DNA of 64,000 nucleotides. It comes from Megalonaias nervosa. Its lineage: Eukaryota; Mollusca; Bivalvia; Unionida; Unionidae. Made by a program: the position numbers and the translations under genes. Shown piece by piece: positions 1 to 12,411 of the stretch (within the stretch, counting starts at the first letter, position 1; the number at the start of each line of letters is the position of its first letter). The notes under the pieces were generated by a model. It had not been told where the DNA came from and ran no database searches. It saw only the letters and a list, made by a program, of their open reading frames with translations. The stretch spans positions 1 to 64,000 of the forward strand of contig JAECUM010003670.1 in assembly GCA_016617855.1 (NCBI GenBank), given 5' to 3'.

Positions 1-4
1 ATAC

Positions 5-8
<4 letters not shown>

Positions 9-55
<47 letters not shown>
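9..55. repeat. (GA)n microsatellite
   Basis: About 23 uninterrupted AG dinucleotides at the window start. Confidence 0.98.
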
Positions 56-58
<3 letters not shown>

Positions 59-278
59 ATTCATGGATATCAGTAAAAGCCAATCTTAATATTTCCAGTC
101 TGTTATGTGATGTGGAAATAGGGATTGAATTTGTTGGGAATGCTGGATCAAACATGTAGAATTAAATTGATATGTTTTAAAGACCTCTGATGAGTTAGGG
201 TGGGGTGGGGCTATGAACAGTTTCTAAGCTATGAATCTGGTTTTATAAATAGTTCCTGGGTTTTTTTTGCAGAGAAGA

Positions 279-279
279 T

Positions 280-348
<69 letters not shown>
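279..348. repeat. (AT)n microsatellite
   Basis: About 35 AT units with one G interruption. The repeat creates meaningless Ile/Tyr open frames on both strands. Confidence 0.97.
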
Positions 349-350
<2 letters not shown>

Positions 351-1107
351 CAACAATGTACTCCAGCGTTTCCTTTCTCCTTGACACTTTTGACAGTTTC
401 AAATACAGTATATGTAAATGGGCATTCTCATGCTGACATATGCCAACAATGCAGCTGAGCAATATTGGACACACTTGGGTCTTGTGTTTATTTAAGCCCA
501 GCAAATTTAGGAGGGCTTGATAATTGTTGAATAAAATCAGGGGAAGATAACCAGGATAGGTGGACACATTTACTGATTCCCAGGTGAAGAGGTTCAGAGT
601 ATAGGCAGATTATTCCTAGCTGGATATACCTATGATTCCTCTGTACTGCTTCTGTTTTGTATACAAATATTCATTGTAGAATAGTATACACCTCAACAAC
701 ACTGCAGGACTTCTGAATGAAAATGTATTGTAAAGGGTGCTTTAGCTTATTCAACAATAGACACTATGTGCATGCTTGGTACTTGATACTTTAGCTGCAG
801 GGGTACACAGGAGATAAGTGTCTTATTTTCTGAAGAAATACATACCCACTGAAATGTTAGGCTGGATTTTATCATCAGGTGGTATCATACTGGGTCTGAA
901 GCATGTAGATAATAAAGTAGATAGTCTTGCTAGTGTGCTCACATGACTTGTATTGACCAAATTGCCCAAACCAACCTTGTTATCAGGCAGAGTACATTAA
1001 AATACATTCACATTTTTTGAGCAAAACAATAAGCAAACAAAACACTGCCTTGTCAGAAATAGAAGTCTGATTAAAGACAGTTTATTTCCATATTAAGTAT
1101 CATCTAT

Positions 1108-1305
1108 ACTAATAAGTTGAGTCAAACAGCAAACAATGAAGATCCTGGTCTGCAGTAGTATAATGTGAATGCCAATCAGGGTCTGTGTTGTTTGTTTTAC
1201 AGATTTCTCCTAACAAACTGTACAGACCTAGATCTACTGGTGCATTATGTGATGGCAGATCTGGGTCAGTGCAGTTTACAGTTGGACTCGCCTTATAAGC
1301 GAGTA
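1108..1305 (+). mobile_element. double-hairpin foldback element, copy 1
   Basis: A ~200 bp non-coding element with outer imperfect inverted ends (AGTCAAACAGCAAAC / GTTTACAGTTGGACT) and two internal hairpins built on CAGACCTAGATCT and AGATCTGGGTC. It belongs to a family of eight copies in this window. It looks like a MITE or foldback element, with no transposase of its own visible. Confidence 0.65.
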
Positions 1306-2029
1306 TATACGAAAGTTTGACAGCTTGATGAACTGTACTGTGTTGTCTAGCAATTGGACATTAATTGGCACAAAATTTAGAATGGGTCTTTGTTGATTTC
1401 AGGATTTGAGCAACGAATATTTTTACTGTTTGTTTGAAATCTTTCGTAAATGATTGTCTGTTTCCATTATCTTCCACAGGCAAGGTATTCACTCTTGTAA
1501 CAATTGCACCCTGTTCAGTAAACATATTTTTTACCAGATAGGAAATTAAGCTATGCATGCATAGAACAAATTACCATAAACAGTGCATGGATTTCATTTA
1601 AGATTTTAGTATTCCTAGCACCCTTTTGTTCATTTAAAATTATTGAAGTATAATGTCGACTGTTGTCCGTCTGATGATAAGCCCGCTGTTATTGCCACCA
1701 CAGTTTGGCCAATACAGTCATTGGGGTGATACTTGGTGCCACAATTTGGCCAATACAGTCGTGATGGTACCACTTTTATGATGCAAAAATATAAAGTAGT
1801 TGTAAAATGATATTTTAAGATACCATAATTACTCTGTTTGTGGCAGACATCTGTCTACCAGTCAGACTCTTAATGACCAGGAGCAACAACTGTTAATTTT
1901 AATTATTGAAGAAATTTTGATGATAGCTCTTGTGTAAAAGAATGATTTTTTAAAATCAAACACTGCTTAATTTTCTTCCTAAAGTTCATCCAACATTTCT
2001 TTCATTTTCTATATATATATCTATCATAG

Positions 2030-2235
2030 CAGCTAATCAGAAGATCTTGTTATTTCTGAAGAATATTAGAGGTGGTTTCAAAACTTGACATTTAGAAGTA
2101 AGAAATGGTCTTATCGTGAATTCCTGGAAATTCTTTTCCTGTAGTTAAAGCATCAGTTCCTTTGAGGGACTCTTGCTGTAAATGTTCCTGTTTTGAAGTG
2201 AAGTAAAACTTGTTCACAAGGGAAATGGTTCATGA
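2030..2235 (+). repeat. dispersed repeat R, 3' block
   Basis: The block (GAAGAATATTAGAGGTGGTT, TTCCTGGAAATTCTTTTCC, GAGGGACTCTTGC) recurs at 25735-25900 and 40490-40670, each time after arrays of ~140 bp units. Here the array itself is absent. Confidence 0.55.
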
Positions 2236-2799
2236 GACACTATAAGACATTTTCAATCTGTACAGTACTCCCTCATTATAATAATATCCATGGGAGCCAT
2301 ATTGTATAATGCCTTATGGTGAGACCACCTTACAATGAAGTACATGTTACATATACATTTATGGCTACTTGATGAAATGAAATCTATGACCATACATGTT
2401 CTGGTCAAGAAACTGTTATGATGAAGGTTATAGTGGAGAAGTACTGCACAGTCCAGCTTTTTTAATTTTATCATTCACCTAGGATAAGGTACTAATGAAT
2501 TGAAAGGAGGCGACTCCTCAAGAGGTAAATTAATAAACAGATAAATATATAATGTTTTATTGTGAAGCTTGGAAAATTTGTACCTGGCTGGACATGAAAG
2601 ATTATTGTTTCAAGGAGGTGACCATTATAGGAGGTTGCACTTTGGATTGATATTTGAAGGAGTTGTGTGTAGGTTAGGGAAACAACCAGAGGCATGCATA
2701 AAACATATACATGTACTTTTATGAACAGTCAGTGACTGTTGATATGATCTTTTTTTATTGAAATATTTTGAAGACGTTTAAGGTGAAAAATATTGTGAA

Positions 2800-3046
2800 A
2801 AAGACCAAGTGGTCTAATGTGCTACCATTCCGGATCACTGCCATCTCACCTCTGTCGGCGTGGGTTCGAGTCTCGGGCTCGGCAAAGGTGGGTATGTGAG
2901 AAAGCTTGCTAGTAGCTTCTTGTGGGTCGGTGGTTCTTCCCTGGGTTTTCCCGGGTTCTTCCTCCCACCGGTTATACTGGCTGCCATGTATAGCCTATCT
3001 TGTGCTGAAAAATGGTGTTAAACCCAACAACAACAACAACAAAACA
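2800..3046 (+). mobile_element. tRNA-derived SINE family A, copy 1
   Basis: It has a tRNA-like head (A-box-like CCAAGTGGTCTAATGTGC, B box GGGTTCGAGTCTCGG), a conserved core (TGTGAGAAAGCTTGC, GGGTCGGTGGTTCTT, CTGGCTGCCATGTATAGCC, GCTGAAAAATGG) and a (CAA)n tail. The head resembles Leu/Ser-type tRNA. Family naming needs a database. Confidence 0.85.
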
Positions 3047-3404
3047 ATGTATATCCATGACACGGCAAGTTTATCCTGCACTATAAAGAAAGGCTGCTGT
3101 TGATATTTCTTCATCAGTTTAACTCTAGTCCTTCAAATAATCCTTAACATGTACTTTTGAACAAAGCTGCCCCTCCCAAATCACACTACTTACTAAATCC
3201 ATTTAGTTTCTTTCACACCCATTTCAGTAATGAAGCTTAAAATGAATGATTATAGACTGGCTAACATAATGATAAGTCGGGGTGTGAATAAATACAGTGA
3301 CTTGCATGTTGATTAGTCATTTAGATAATTGGAATATTGGGTACCAGGATATTTGACACCTGTTGTTTCACAAAAGTGTTGAGTTTTATTAGCCTACCAT
3401 CTTT

Positions 3405-3590
3405 ACTCACTTATAAGTCTGATCTCGCTTCAAATTGCATAGACCCAGACCTGCCTTGCATAATGCTGTGGCAGATTTGAGTCTGTGTAGTTTGTTAGGA
3501 GTACTCAGCAGACCAAATAAGAGGGAACCTGATCTGCAATGGCAGATCAGGGTCTATGTTGTTTGCAGTGGAACCTGACTTGTAAATAAG
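3405..3590 (+). mobile_element. double-hairpin foldback element, copy 2
   Basis: It shares CATAGACCCAGACCTGCC, TTTGTTAGGAGTACTC and GCAGATCAGGGTCTATG with the other copies, and ends in GAACCTGACTTGTAA. The internal order is partly rearranged. Confidence 0.6.
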
Positions 3591-4084
3591 TTTATACTGT
3601 ACTCAAAATTCATCGTGAATTGGATGTGAAGATACTTATTACAGGTCTGCAAGGATCTGAGCTTCACATGTTTATTGTCAGTGTTGCTTAAATCATTCTT
3701 CTACAAGGAATGTTTATTAATTTTTGCAATTGGAAAATGAAAGTAGACGACTTGGTTTAAATATTTCTGCAGCACAAAGGCAAATAATTCTTGGAGAATG
3801 GGTTAGGGTGGATGTGAGTTGACCAGTGACAATGAGTACCAGCTGCCATGATTGCATGGTAACTGAAAATGATAAAACATTGCTGTCTTAAAGGGAGCAG
3901 AAAGTATATATGTTGCCCCTCACCTGCCATTTGTTGTAAGCTCTGATGTTATGTTTATTTTAGCACTACTGCTCATAGACCAGAACAGTTAATGGATGGT
4001 CTGTCCTCTGTCATTGTCCATGTTATGTCCATCTATTAACACAAGTATGTTGACACTATTCTGGAATTACTTGGAGGATTGCCA

Positions 4085-4640
4085 TATAATGTTACACACA
4101 CATTTATTCCATAGTCTAGTTGGTCCAGAATGAAAATGGTGCTGCTCTCACATCCAACGTGGCCACCACAGCAACAGCTTGACATTCTTGTTATTGTTAC
4201 TTCTTCTCAATAGATGGTCATTTCAACATGGGGTTTTCAATAAAAGTCTTTTTATGATGTTGAATGTTCCTAAATGAAAATGGTGTTAATCTGACATACT
4301 ATATGGCCACCACAGCAGCATATTGAAAACTTGTTATTGTTACTCCTTCTGAATAGATGGTCATGTCAGCATGGGATTTCCACTGAAAGGTTTCTTATGT
4401 GATCTGTCTGGTGCTAAATGAAAACGATGCTGATCTGACATCCAGTATGGCCACCATGTCAGCCATTTTAAAAATTATACTTTAACAGATGGAATGGGGT
4501 TTTCACCAGAAGATTTCTTATGGTCTTAAATGAAAATGGTGCCAATCTAATATCTCGTATGGCTGCCACAGAAGCCATCTTGAACATTTACTCCTCAGTG
4601 GAAAGTTGTATCTTGAAAATGTTATCTATACTCCCATACT
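4085..4640 (+). repeat. dispersed repeat R, degenerate ~140 bp tandem units
   Basis: About four diverged units share TCCTAAATGAAAATGGTG, CTGACATCCAGTATGGCC, ACCACAGCAGCCATCTTG and TGGTCATGTCAACATGGGG. The same unit recurs in introns 2 and 11. Confidence 0.65.
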
Positions 4641-5471
4641 ACCATCCAAAATGTCTGTGTTTGATTTGGATCGAGGTTTCATATTAGATTAGTGGAATTA
4701 ATCAGGGAACCAGACTAACTTTACAGGAGTACATAAGATGCTTTAAACTTCACATATTTTGTGATGCAAAACACTTGCAAGGTTTTGCTTATTGTTTTTA
4801 TTTTTTTATAAATGGCATCCATTAAAGGACAGTTCACTACGAAAGGGACAATAAGCCTTGAAAAGTTTTAATAGTACAGACAGATAAAAGAAAATATTCA
4901 GATTCTTGAGGGGGGAAAAGCAAGAAGGGCAATAATTATGTTGATTTGACTATGTCACATGGCAGGTAAGATGATTGCCATTGCCCCACATGAAATTTAA
5001 TTTTTTCAGGATTACATTAAGTTGAGAGATAGCAAGAAACCATTGAGGTCGGTGGGGTTTGGAAGTACAGTTTGTGAAACTGTATTGGAGGTAATTAAGG
5101 TTCAAGTAAACTTTACAAACGTTTGAGTTGAACCCAATATTTACTGTCGCTACATCAGTCTTGAATCACACTTCTGGACTTTTAAATGCATGTTATCCAG
5201 CTGACAATAGTGGTACATGATGTTTCTTTTACTGAAAACCGGTCCAACCTATGGAAAAAAATTGACTGCCTTAATTAGAAGGTCATGCTAGGGTTGGCAG
5301 GTCTGCAGAGTATGCTCATAGTTTGGACTCCATTAGCAGTTGCTCATTTTTAGCAACTCCTAAACTACCTAAAGGAAAGTCATAAAACTTGGCACATTGT
5401 TTTCTTCTCAGGTCCACACACCACAGACTAGAATGTGCTCTTTGTGTATCACTACTCTGATTATGAATTAA

Positions 5472-5515
5472 ATGGCATCACATGCTTATGAATTAAATGG
5501 CATCACATGCTGGAG
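5472..5515. repeat. short tandem duplication, 2 copies
   Basis: ATGAATTAAATGGCATCACA followed by TGCT occurs twice in direct succession. Confidence 0.85.
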
Positions 5516-6009
5516 GTTATTTGGGTAAAAAGGGATTCATTTTGAAGTAGTTTTGGTGACAAAACGCTGAAATAAAGCAAAAGTTTAGACATGTCTTATA
5601 AAAGTTTGTTTACTGTGAAATTATAGAGAATTTTTTTTTTATATTTTTTTTTTTTTTATTGGTAAATATTCTGACACATTTAATGGAACACGGTATGCTG
5701 GTCTATTCTTTGCATTAAATTTGAGGGAAAATTGACTAGATGTCCTTGATCTTCTTGCATCATACTCTTTTGTGAAAAGTTTTTTACTTGAATGAATCTT
5801 TTGCAGTACAAACCTGTAGGGTAGAATTGTTTACTAGGGAATTTCAAACAGCCTGTGTGGGGTTATGGATTTTATAAGGATCCTTGACCTGGTGGGCCTG
5901 CATATAATATATCTTGTTGCCTAATATTACTCAGCATTGTAACATTTGGCTGCCTATACAGTATCATTAATTCTTCAGGGAGAGATCAATATTTTATCAT
6001 TTACCATAT

Positions 6010-6206
6010 ACTTGTAAGTGAAGTCAAACTGCAAACAACAATGTTCCTGATTTGCTATAGCATTATATGCCAGCAGACCAGGGAATATGTTGTTTGTTCT
6101 ACTGATTACTCCCAACAAACTGCACAGACCCAGATCTGCCAGCACATTATGCAGTGGCAGATCTGGGTGTGTGCAGTTTGCAGTTGGATTCAACTTATAA
6201 GCAAGT
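6010..6206 (+). mobile_element. double-hairpin foldback element, copy 3 (best preserved)
   Basis: Outer ends are ACTTGTAAGTGAAG and a complementary CTTATAAGCAAGT. The second hairpin is nearly perfect: ACTGCACAGACCCAGATCTG on the left and CAGATCTGGGTGTGTGCAGT on the right, about 20 bases apart. The first hairpin carries AACTGCAAACAACA and TGTTGTTTG. Confidence 0.7.
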
Positions 6207-7256
6207 ACATAGTGCAGTTTTGGAGTACCTCTGGAGGGGAACTGGTATATTTGTTCTTCTCCCAGCATCTCATTCCTCAAGTTTTTCTACCATTATGTTT
6301 ATATCTACCTTTTGAGGTGTTGAGTGCCAGGAGTGATGTCTAGTCTTCAGTTTTGTTGCTATAGTAACCACAGAAGATTGCCAGTTATCTCTAGATCAGT
6401 TGGCAAAGTGCATCCCTTCACAGATTGGAACAAGTGTTTATTTTGCGATTTGCAGTTGACTTCCTGTACATCAGATTTTAAATAAACACCAATGAGCCTA
6501 ATTTTCCAGTCCATCATTGGTCATTAAATCTGAGTCCATGATATAGGTGTTGTAGAAGAATTGGGTACAAAACAAGGATGCTTATATGGGTATATATGGT
6601 ATGGCATTATTGGTGGACTAGTACACTCATGTACATAATAGTGAATAGCTAATGCTTACTCATGCAGGCAGCAGAACATTGATCATAGAGTTGGGATGCA
6701 TGTTGTCAGGGGGAAAAAAATTATTAGCCAATTGGGGCGGTCCCATGATGCACAACTACAAATAAATACACAAACTACTTTAGAATGGCTGTTGATTTGT
6801 TGTCCATTGTGATGACCCAAACAGTTTTCAGTGGAATAGATGGAAGGCAACAATTAATCATTCAAATTAATTTAGTTACACTAGGACTATGACAAATAAA
6901 TAATGCAGAAAAATTTATTTTAAACCATACAAGTTGTATTTGTTTCAAAATATGATTGTAATCTAAATCATTGTATGTTAAGCATAAAGATCGGAACAAA
7001 ATGCCCAAGAAAAAAAACCCAGAACAAAACAAAAGTTTAAAACTAAATTTTGTAAACATTGTGGTCAGACTGTTTGGTTGTATGGTTGTAAATATTATTG
7101 TAAGCTATATTTGGATTATATACACATGTATAGGACAAAAAAGTGCCCAAGAATTTTTTAAAAAACTGATTGGATTTAGAGTAGGCATAAAAAGCTGTGT
7201 AAAGATGTCATTGATAATTAAATGTTTTTGTACATTCGGATACTTACAGATTTACA

Positions 7257-7499
7257 GGGGCCCCGAGTGGCCAAGTGGTCGAAAGCGCTCACCATTACAG
7301 ATCACTGCCATCTCACCTCTGTCTGCGTGGGTTCGAGTCTCGGGCTCAGCCAATGTGGTTATGTGAGAAAGCTTGTCGGTAGCTTCTCGTGGGTCGGTGG
7401 TTCTTTCCGGGTTCTTTCTCCACCATTAATACTGGCCGCCATGTATAGCCTATCTTGTGCTGAAAAATGGCGTTAAACCCTATAACAACAACAACAACA
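7257..7499 (+). mobile_element. SINE family A, copy 2 (with target duplication)
   Basis: It is full length, from GGGGCCCCGAGTGGCC to the (CAACAA)n tail. The direct repeat ACAGATTTACA flanks it at 7246-7256 and 7500-7510, as expected for a LINE-mobilised insertion. Confidence 0.9.
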
Positions 7500-7622
7500 A
7501 CAGATTTACAAACACTTTCACTTAATATACATGTTTACAGTTTAACATTTCCAGAGTTTAATATCCAGGATCTAGACAAATTAAATTACATACATGTAAT
7601 GAAAAAATTGTGACTAAGTTTT

Positions 7623-8233
7623 TTTCAAGTGTTCTGATTTGATTTTATTTCACATACTGGTAGTCTCATTTTCAAGTGTTCTGATTTGACTTTATTACAC
7701 ATACTGGTAGTCTCATTTTCAAGTGTTCTGATTTGAACTTATTGCACATACTGGTAGTCTCATTTTCAAGTGTTCTGATTTGAACTTATTGCACATACTG
7801 GTAGTCTCATTTTCAAGTGTTCTGATTTGACTTCATTGCACATACTGGTAGTCTCATTTTCAAGTGTTCTGATTTGACTTCATTGCACATACTGGTAGTC
7901 TCATTTTCAAGTGTTCTGATTTGACTTCATTGCACATACTGGTAGTCTCATTTTCAAGTGTTCTGACTTGAACTTATTGCACATACTGGTAGTCTCATTT
8001 TCAAGTGTTCTGATTTGACTTCATTGCACATACTGGTAGTCTCATTTTCAAGTTTTCTGATTTGACTTCATTGCACATACTGGTAGTCTCATTTTCAAGT
8101 GTTCTGATTTGAACTTATTGCACATACTGGTAGTCTCATTTTCAAGTGTTCTGATTTGACTTCATTGCACATACTGGTAGTCTCATTTTCAAGTGTTCTG
8201 ATTTGACTTCATTGCACATACTGGTAGTCTCAA
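7623..8233. repeat. tandem array, 13 x 47 bp
   Basis: The unit TTTCAAGTGTTCTGATTTGA + CTTCATTGCACATACTGGTA + GTCTCAT is repeated 13 times with few substitutions and no length change. Units differ mainly at GACTTCATT versus GAACTTATT, a pattern suggesting local homogenisation. Confidence 0.97.
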
Positions 8234-8510
8234 GAATAGTGACAGACATGAACTTGTAACATAAATGCAAATTGATAAAATAATTTCCAAATTTTTATCT
8301 GGGCTAATTAATGTTCTTTTACTTTGGACTTGATGTACAGTGGGACTGACAGCATTTTTCTGTCATTGTATGTTGCCCATGGACCTGATAAATGACCTCC
8401 AGTGGAATCAAGCTAGGGCAATCATGGACAGACTGGGTCAGTGGAATTATGTCCAGCAAGAGTTGAGGATCTGAGAGTGGTACAGGTCTTTTATAAATTT
8501 TGCCATTATT

Positions 8511-8714
8511 ACTTTATTACAAGTCAGGTTCAACTGCAAACAGGATAGACCCTTATCTGACATTGCATAATGTGCTGGCAGATCAGAGTTGTGTTGTTTT
8601 AATAAGTGCTTCTAACAAACTGTATAGACCCAGATCTTCTGGTGCACTATGCAATGGCAGATCTGGATCTATGAATTTTGTAGTTAGATCAGATTTATTG
8701 GTATACCAGAGTAT
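8511..8714 (+). mobile_element. double-hairpin foldback element, copy 4
   Basis: It contains CAAGTCAGGTTCAACTGC, AACAAACTGTATAGACCC, GGTGCACTATGCAATGG and GCAGATCTGGATCTATG in family order. Confidence 0.65.
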
Positions 8715-9014
8715 ATACCGTACTGGTTAGATTATGTGGCATCTATTTTTAATAGTGCAAGACTTTTTTTTTATTGAAAGCTGTCATGTACCACATTGAT
8801 CAATGTACAGTATACTGGTTGGTTTGGTTTCGTTTCTTTAAGCTCCACTTTTGACAAAATTATTTGCTATATGATGCCTAACAAATGGGAACCAGGTGCC
8901 TTTCCCAAGAACACATTGAGACTGCTGAACGAGCTGGCCTGGGCAGGTGTTAAACCTGCAATCCATGAATTTCAAGTCTAATGCACTGCCAAATGAGTAT
9001 CCAGGGCTCCCTGA

Positions 9015-9080
9015 AATGTTGTTGTTGTTGTTGTTGTTGTAGGGCTTAACGCCATTTTTCAGCACACGATACATCATATT
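9015..9080 (-). mobile_element. SINE family A, copy 3 (3' fragment, minus strand)
   Basis: A (GTT)n run followed by GGGCTTAACGCCATTTTTCA is the reverse complement of the SINE A tail. The head is missing. Confidence 0.75.
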
Positions 9081-9184
9081 GGGGACAGTTTAGACTCGTA
9101 TTTACCACCAGTCTTCCATTGGATTAGGGTCTACACTGAGGGTCAGTTTTGCTTGAAATCACAAGTGCTGTGCATTCATGCATA

Positions 9185-9283
9185 TGTCAAGTCGAGTAAA
9201 TTGCATAGACCCAGATCTGCTGGCACATTATATGATGGCACAGCAGGGTATATGTTGTCTGCAATTGGACTCAACATGTACAA
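9185..9283 (+). mobile_element. foldback element, copy 5 (second hairpin only)
   Basis: Only the right-hand half is present (GCATAGACCCAGATCTGC to GCAATTGGACTCAAC). It is directly followed by a CA/TA microsatellite. Confidence 0.55.
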
Positions 9284-9364
9284 ACACACACACACACACA
9301 CACATATATATATTTATACCACATACATTAAAAAATAACATGCATTTAAAGTGTTGGTATAAAG

Positions 9365-9401
9365 CAATTTGATATACCAATACTATTGGTATATCAAATT
9401 G
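9365..9401. repeat. perfect 37 bp palindrome
   Basis: Two 18 bp arms (CAATTTGATATACCAATA and its exact complement) surround a single C. The same palindrome recurs at 10830-10866. Confidence 0.95.
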
Positions 9402-9932
9402 TGATCCGCCCATGGCGCAATAATACACATACATAAACATTCTCGTGAGCGTCTACAGTTGATTCTAGATCAATGATCAATTTCCACAAATTAGTCACTA
9501 GTGACGTATGAAAAATAACGATGAAAAGTATTAATAATCCCCGTTTTCTAAATTAATTTAATATGGTACACATTTGCATCACAATCCTTTCTGCCTTCTG
9601 TTCTCCCCTCCCTTCTCATGCATAACGAACAAACTGCACAGAAATGTGGAATGAGAGAGAAAAGAAATTTGGGCTGGATTAAAACCTTGAAATAGAAATT
9701 ACACCAAGTAACCTACAAGAATATGGTTCGTCCTAACGATACGTGTGCACTTTCCCTGGGATTTATCTACAGTGTTTATCAATGATACAATGTTGCAAAC
9801 CTGTAAATTCCTCGGTTACGTGGTACACATACTGTGATATATTTAATGTTATGTTTTTTTTGTTTTTTTTTCTTAAACATACCATAATGATCTAAAAAAT
9901 CAATTATTATTATTTAAATATGAAAATGTCCA

Positions 9933-9935
<3 letters not shown>

Positions 9936-9971
<36 letters not shown>

Positions 9972-9990
9972 GTCTCTGTCTCTGTCTCTC
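9936..9990. repeat. (CT)n microsatellite
   Basis: A CT run with CTGTCTCTG interruptions inside tandem unit 1. Confidence 0.95.
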
Positions 9991-10628
9991 TTGACCATAG
10001 TAGCAAGATACGGGCTAAAATCTATGAATTGACGAACGTAGAAGATTTTATTTTGTGTCATCCCACGATATCTCTGGACTTATGAATGATGGTGAAAGTT
10101 AAGTCAAACCGACCAAAGGATGAGAGAGAGAGAGGGGTGGGTTATGGTCGGTTGTACTGTTGCTAAAGCAGAATAATGACTTAGATCAACTGTAAATATA
10201 TTAAAATATTTTAATTACCTCTTGTTGGTTCGTCAATTGGCTTAGTTTCTATTCCACATTAGTTTCCATGCGCCGGTATGTGAATGGCGTTCATGTGAAT
10301 GACGTAGCTATCCCAGTGTAAATAGTGCTCTATTGTACATTTATCTTTAAAACCATCTTTCATGTTTAAATCATAAGTGTGTATTATATTGATATAATCA
10401 ATGTGGAGAAAATTAGAAACCAAAAAAAGAAAACAATCAACTTATCAATATGCAGAGGTGATTGTAAATAGCCACTAAATGCATAGAACTACATTTTGTA
10501 GCGGACCCACTCGGGGATATGAGGAGTTCATTCACTAGGTCAATACACAGCTGCTTGTAGTAAATCTGAACTCCGTTCATAGGGCAAATATATGTATTTG
10601 TATGTAATATAAATAAAATATATGTACA

Positions 10629-10760
10629 GTATGTACGCTGTATCAGTGATGTACCACTCGTTGTATAAATTTTTCATTAAAAGGAAACTCAGCAAGCTTT
10701 GTTTCCTTTTAATGAAAAATTTATACATCTCGTGGTATATCATTGATACAGTGTACATAC
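10629..10760. repeat. 132 bp hairpin (60 bp arms)
   Basis: Arms at 10629-10688 and 10701-10760 pair over 60 bp with about six mismatches around a 12-base loop containing AAGCTT. Ends are GTATGTAC / GTACATAC. It looks like a MITE-type foldback. Confidence 0.85.
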
Positions 10761-10829
10761 TATACATATATTCTATATTTATACCACATACATTAACAAA
10801 TAACATGCATTTAAAGTGTTGGTATAAAG

Positions 10830-10866
10830 CAATTTGATATACCAATACTATTGGTATATCAAATTG
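10830..10866. repeat. perfect 37 bp palindrome, second copy
   Basis: Identical to the one at 9365-9401, with 18 bp arms and a one-base centre, at the same place in unit 2. Confidence 0.95.
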
Positions 10867-11416
10867 TGATCCGCCCATGGCGCAATAATACGCATATATA
10901 AACATTCTCGCGAGCGTCTGCAGTTGATTCTAGATCAATGATCAATTTCCACAAATTAGTCAATAGTGATGTATGAAAAATAATGATGAAAGTATTAATA
11001 ATCCCCGTTTTCTAAATTAATTTAATATGGTACACATTTTCATCACAATCCTTTCTGCTTTCTGTTCTCCCCCACCCCACCCACCCCCAGCATAACGGAC
11101 AAACTGCGCAGAAATGTGGAATGAGAGAGAAAAGGAATTTGGGCTGGATTAAAACCTTGAAATAGAAATTACACCAAGTAACCTACAAGAATATGGTTCG
11201 TCGTAACGATACGCGTGCACTTTCCTTGGGATTTATCAACAGTGTTTATCAACGATACAATGTTGCAAACCAGTAAATTCCTCGGTTACTTGGTACACAT
11301 ACTGTGATATATTTAATGTTATGTTTTGTTGTTTTTTGTTTTTGTTTTTTCTTAAACATACCATAATGTTCTAACAAATCGATTATTATTATTTAAATAT
11401 GAAAATGTCCAAAGCT

Positions 11417-11418
<2 letters not shown>

Positions 11419-11473
<55 letters not shown>
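11419..11473. repeat. (CT)n microsatellite
   Basis: A pure CT run at the matching position of unit 2. Confidence 0.95.
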
Positions 11474-11476
<3 letters not shown>

Positions 11477-11593
11477 TGACCATCGTAGCAGGATACGGGC
11501 TAAAATCTATGAAATGGCGAACGTAGAGGATTTTCCGACAATATCTCTGACTTATGAATGATGGTAAAAGTTAAGTGAAACCGACCAAAGCAT

Positions 11594-11657
11594 GAGAGAA
11601 AGAGAGAGAGAGAGACAGACAGACGGACAGAGACAGAGTTTTAAAGTCAAACCGACG

Positions 11658-11749
<92 letters not shown>
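11594..11749. repeat. (GA)n microsatellite, interrupted
   Basis: A short GA run at 11594, then a near-pure run at 11656-11749. Arg/Glu open frames here are artefacts. Confidence 0.95.
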
Positions 11750-11754
<5 letters not shown>

Positions 11755-12217
11755 GGGTCGGTTATACTGTTGCTAAAGCAGAATAATGAATTAGATCAAC
11801 TGTAAATATATTAAAATATTTTAATTACCTCTTGTTGGTTCGTCAGTAGGCTTAGTTTCTATTCCACATTAATCTCCATGCGCCGGTATTTGAATGGTGT
11901 AGCTATCCATGTGTTGCTACTGCTCTACTTATATCATTACAACCATCTTTCATGTTTGAATCATAAGTGTGTATTATATTGATTTAATCAATGTGGAGAA
12001 AAATAGAAACCAAGAAAAGAAAACAATCAACTTATCAATATGCAGAGGTGATTTTAAATAGCCACTACGGCAGAGAACTACATTTTGTAGCGGACACACT
12101 AGGGGATGTGAGGAGTTCATTCACTAGGTTAATACACGGCTGCCTGTAGTAAATCAGAACTCCGTTCAAAGGTCAAATATATGTATTTGTATGTGATATA
12201 AATAAAATATTTGTACA

Positions 12218-12346
12218 GTATGTACGCTGTATCAATGATATACCACTCGTTGTATAAATTTTTCATTAAAAGGAAACTCAGCAAGCTTCGTTTCCTTTTA
12301 ATGAAAGATTTATACATCTCGTGGTATATCATTGATACAGTGTACA

Positions 12347-12349
<3 letters not shown>
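12218..12349. repeat. 132 bp hairpin, second copy
   Basis: Same arms and loop as the hairpin at 10629-10760, in the second tandem unit. It is followed at once by an AT microsatellite. Confidence 0.85.

Positions 12350-12350
<1 letters not shown>

Positions 12351-12407
<57 letters not shown>
12351..12407. repeat. (AT)n microsatellite
   Basis: About 28 AT units. Confidence 0.95.

Positions 12408-12411
<4 letters not shown>

Larger units (their letters stand above)
9339..10802. repeat. large tandem duplication, unit 1 (~1.46 kb)
   Basis: The unit starts at AACATGCATTTAAAGTGTTG and includes GTGATCCGCCCATGGCGC, a CT run, GTTGCTAAAGCAGAATAATG and a hairpin near its end. The next unit repeats the whole order. 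I see no long open frame. The origin is unknown; it may be a tandemly inserted non-autonomous element. Confidence 0.8.
10803..12407. repeat. large tandem duplication, unit 2 (~1.6 kb)
   Basis: It repeats unit 1 at high identity but with longer CT and GA runs (11419-11473, 11656-11749) that explain the extra length. It ends in an AT microsatellite where unit 1 runs into this copy. Confidence 0.8.

Noticed and set aside
11592..11786. Arg/Glu-rich open frame
   Set aside because: It is translated (GA)n microsatellite.
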